DNA from: Lachnospiraceae bacterium
GTDB lineage: Bacteria > Bacillota > Clostridia > Lachnospirales > Lachnospiraceae
Length of the DNA: 64,000 bases
Assembly (NCBI GenBank): GCA_900199595.1
Contig: FZRB01000012.1
Location: forward strand, 1 to 64,000
Direction: 5' to 3'
Part shown: positions 62,920 through 64,000 of the stretch, piece after piece
Layout of the letters: each line of letters opens with the position of its first letter
Numbering within the stretch: the stretch's first letter is position 1
Translations under genes and position numbers: made by a program
The notes under the pieces: generated by a model
The model's input: the letters and a program-made list of their open reading frames with translations, nothing else
The model's database searches: none
Told to the model about the DNA's origin: nothing

Positions 62920-64000
62920 TTACTTCTGGTTATATCTGGCCTGCTGTCCCTGAATAAGTGCATCATCATCAAAGTAGTTGATTCTCATAGCAGCCTTCAC
63001 CTCTGAAAGTGTCTGGGCAGCCATCTCGCGAGCTACATCTGTACCTTTTCTGAGTATTTCATATACTGCAGGAATATCCTTTTCAAATTCAGCTCTTCTG
63101 GCACGGATTGGAGCAAGCTCCTTGTTGATTACATTTAGAAGAAGCTTCTTACATTTAACATCTCCCAAGCCACCTCTCTGATAGTGTTCCTTCATCTCAT
63201 CAAGGTTCTTATAATCAGGACAGAACTCTGCGAAGTCCTCATCAGTAGCAAATGCGTCCAGATATGTAAATACCGCATTTCCTTCCACATGTCCCGGATC
63301 ATTTATCTGAATATGAGTCGGGTCGGTGAACATGCTCATTACCTTTTCCTTAACCTCTTTCTCTGTATCAGAAAGATAGATGCAGTTTCCAAGAGACTTG
63401 CTCATCTTTGCCTTTCCGTCTGTTCCAGGAAGTCGGCAGCAAATGGAATTCTCAGGAATAAGTGCATCAGGCTCAACCAGTACTTCACAGTTATAGGTTG
63501 TATTGAACTTTCTGACTATCTCACGGGTCTGCTCGATCATAGGAAGCTGATCCTCTCCAACAGGAACCGTTGTAGCCTTGAAAGCCGTAATATCTGACGC
63601 CTGGCTTATAGGATAGGTAAAGAAACCAACCGGAATGCTGGTCTCAAAATTTCTAAGCTTGATCTCTGACTTAACGGTAGGGTTACGTTCAAGTCTCGAT
63701 ACTGTTACGAGGTTAGCATAGTAAAATGTAAGCTCTGTCAGTTCTGTAACTGCTGACTGGATAAAAAGATTTGACTTTGCAGGGTCCAGTCCAACTGACA
63801 GATAGTCTAGTGCTACCTCAATGATATTATCTCTTATTTTGTCGGGGTTATCAAAATTGTCTGTAAGAGCCTGTGCATCAGCTATCATGATAAATATCTT
63901 ATCAAATGCTCCGGAGTTCTGAAGCTCCACTCTTCTCTTTAAAGAACCTACATAATGACCCATATGGAGTCTTCCTGTAGGTCTGTCTCCTGTTAATATA
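62920..64000 (-). CDS. trpS: Tryptophan-tRNA ligase, 5' end beyond the window
   Basis: At least 360 aa; the frame runs out of the window at 64000 (upstream codons read [20 protein letters not shown]). The HIGH-type motif is HMGHYVG and the KMSKS loop is [21 protein letters not shown] and [21 protein letters not shown] are typical of TrpRS. It charges tRNA(Trp). The start codon is not visible. Confidence 0.95.
   Translation of the reverse strand, partial: ILTGDRPTGRLHMGHYVGSLKRRVELQNSGAFDKIFIMIADAQALTDNFDNPDKIRDNIIEVALDYLSVGLDPAKSNLFIQSAVTELTELTFYYANLVTVSRLERNPTVKSEIKLRNFETSIPVGFFTYPISQASDITAFKATTVPVGEDQLPMIEQTREIVRKFNTTYNCEVLVEPDALIPENSICCRLPGTDGKAKMSKSLGNCIYLSDTEKEVKEKVMSMFTDPTHIQINDPGHVEGNAVFTYLDAFATDEDFAEFCPDYKNLDEMKEHYQRGGLGDVKCKKLLLNVINKELAPIRARRAEFEKDIPAVYEILRKGTDVAREMAAQTLSEVKAAMRINYFDDDALIQGQQARYNQK

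Overview
Organism. The DNA is AT-rich. Ribosome-binding sites are strong AGGAGG types and promoters are TTGACA-17-TATAAT. The gene set includes YlmH, shikimate kinase, NADP-type glutamate dehydrogenase, HrcA/CIRCE control, split chromate transporters, many GGDEF/EAL proteins and DUF4143 ATPases. Together these point to an anaerobic Firmicute of the Clostridia, most likely Lachnospiraceae (Butyrivibrio/Pseudobutyrivibrio-like). This is an inference from gene content; no 16S gene is present.

Layout. 1-8.5 kb is an accessory zone. It carries a P-loop kinase, an ATPase with strong palindromes upstream, decayed copies of a PLD-DEAD-DUF3427 helicase, a NUDIX remnant, a phospholipid operon (GNAT, flippase, PssA, Psd) with an attenuator-like leader, and a higBA toxin-antitoxin pair. 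8.5-15.5 kb holds small enzymes (flavodoxin-fold reductase, TfoX-like, GNATs, C_GCAxxG_C_C), an arsR-permease-thioredoxin operon, and a NifX-like plus two half-size ChrA transporters. 15.5-17.8 kb carries hsp20 under CIRCE control and a membrane protein, flanked by a 156-bp inverted repeat. 18.5-24 kb holds the intact helicase with cupin and PNPOx-like partners, and a DUF4143 ATPase. 24.4-30 kb has an orphan Nif11-type RiPP precursor, a graveyard of gene fragments (ABC permease, GNAT, AbiE-type toxin-antitoxin), and an M13 peptidase-ABC exporter operon.

The most remarkable locus is 31-33.6 kb. A small XRE regulator is followed by three tandem structured RNA units and then by a large protein with a C-terminal TerD-like domain. 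The first unit contains a circularly permuted tRNA-like fold whose acceptor stem is closed by a GAAA loop. All three units share an AGCTA internal loop and an 8-bp stem that differs in sequence but keeps full pairing. This is the architecture of bacterial Y RNA (YrlA)-type tRNA mimics, linked here to a TerD-type protein.

34-64 kb is more core-like. It carries three c-di-GMP proteins (periplasmic-binding-GGDEF, FIST-GGDEF, 7TM-EAL with an HPt protein), shikimate kinase, AlkD, a MacB-like ABC transporter, a second DUF4143 ATPase with upstream iterons, gdhA followed by an array of 3-nt-loop hairpins, and a two-component system. After these come a CDP-glycerol glycerophosphotransferase, glpK, a degenerate AAA+ protein, purC and purE, an orphan pseudopilin, a metal efflux cluster (ArsR/SmtB, HMA chaperone, P-type ATPase), a 3D-domain exported protein, a small HD ppGpp-hydrolase-like protein and the 3' part of trpS.

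How it fits together. Most genes are on the minus strand in short operons with ATGA or TAATG overlaps. Accessory modules (defence-like helicase, AbiE, HigBA, ATPases) sit in repeated, partly decayed patches between housekeeping operons.
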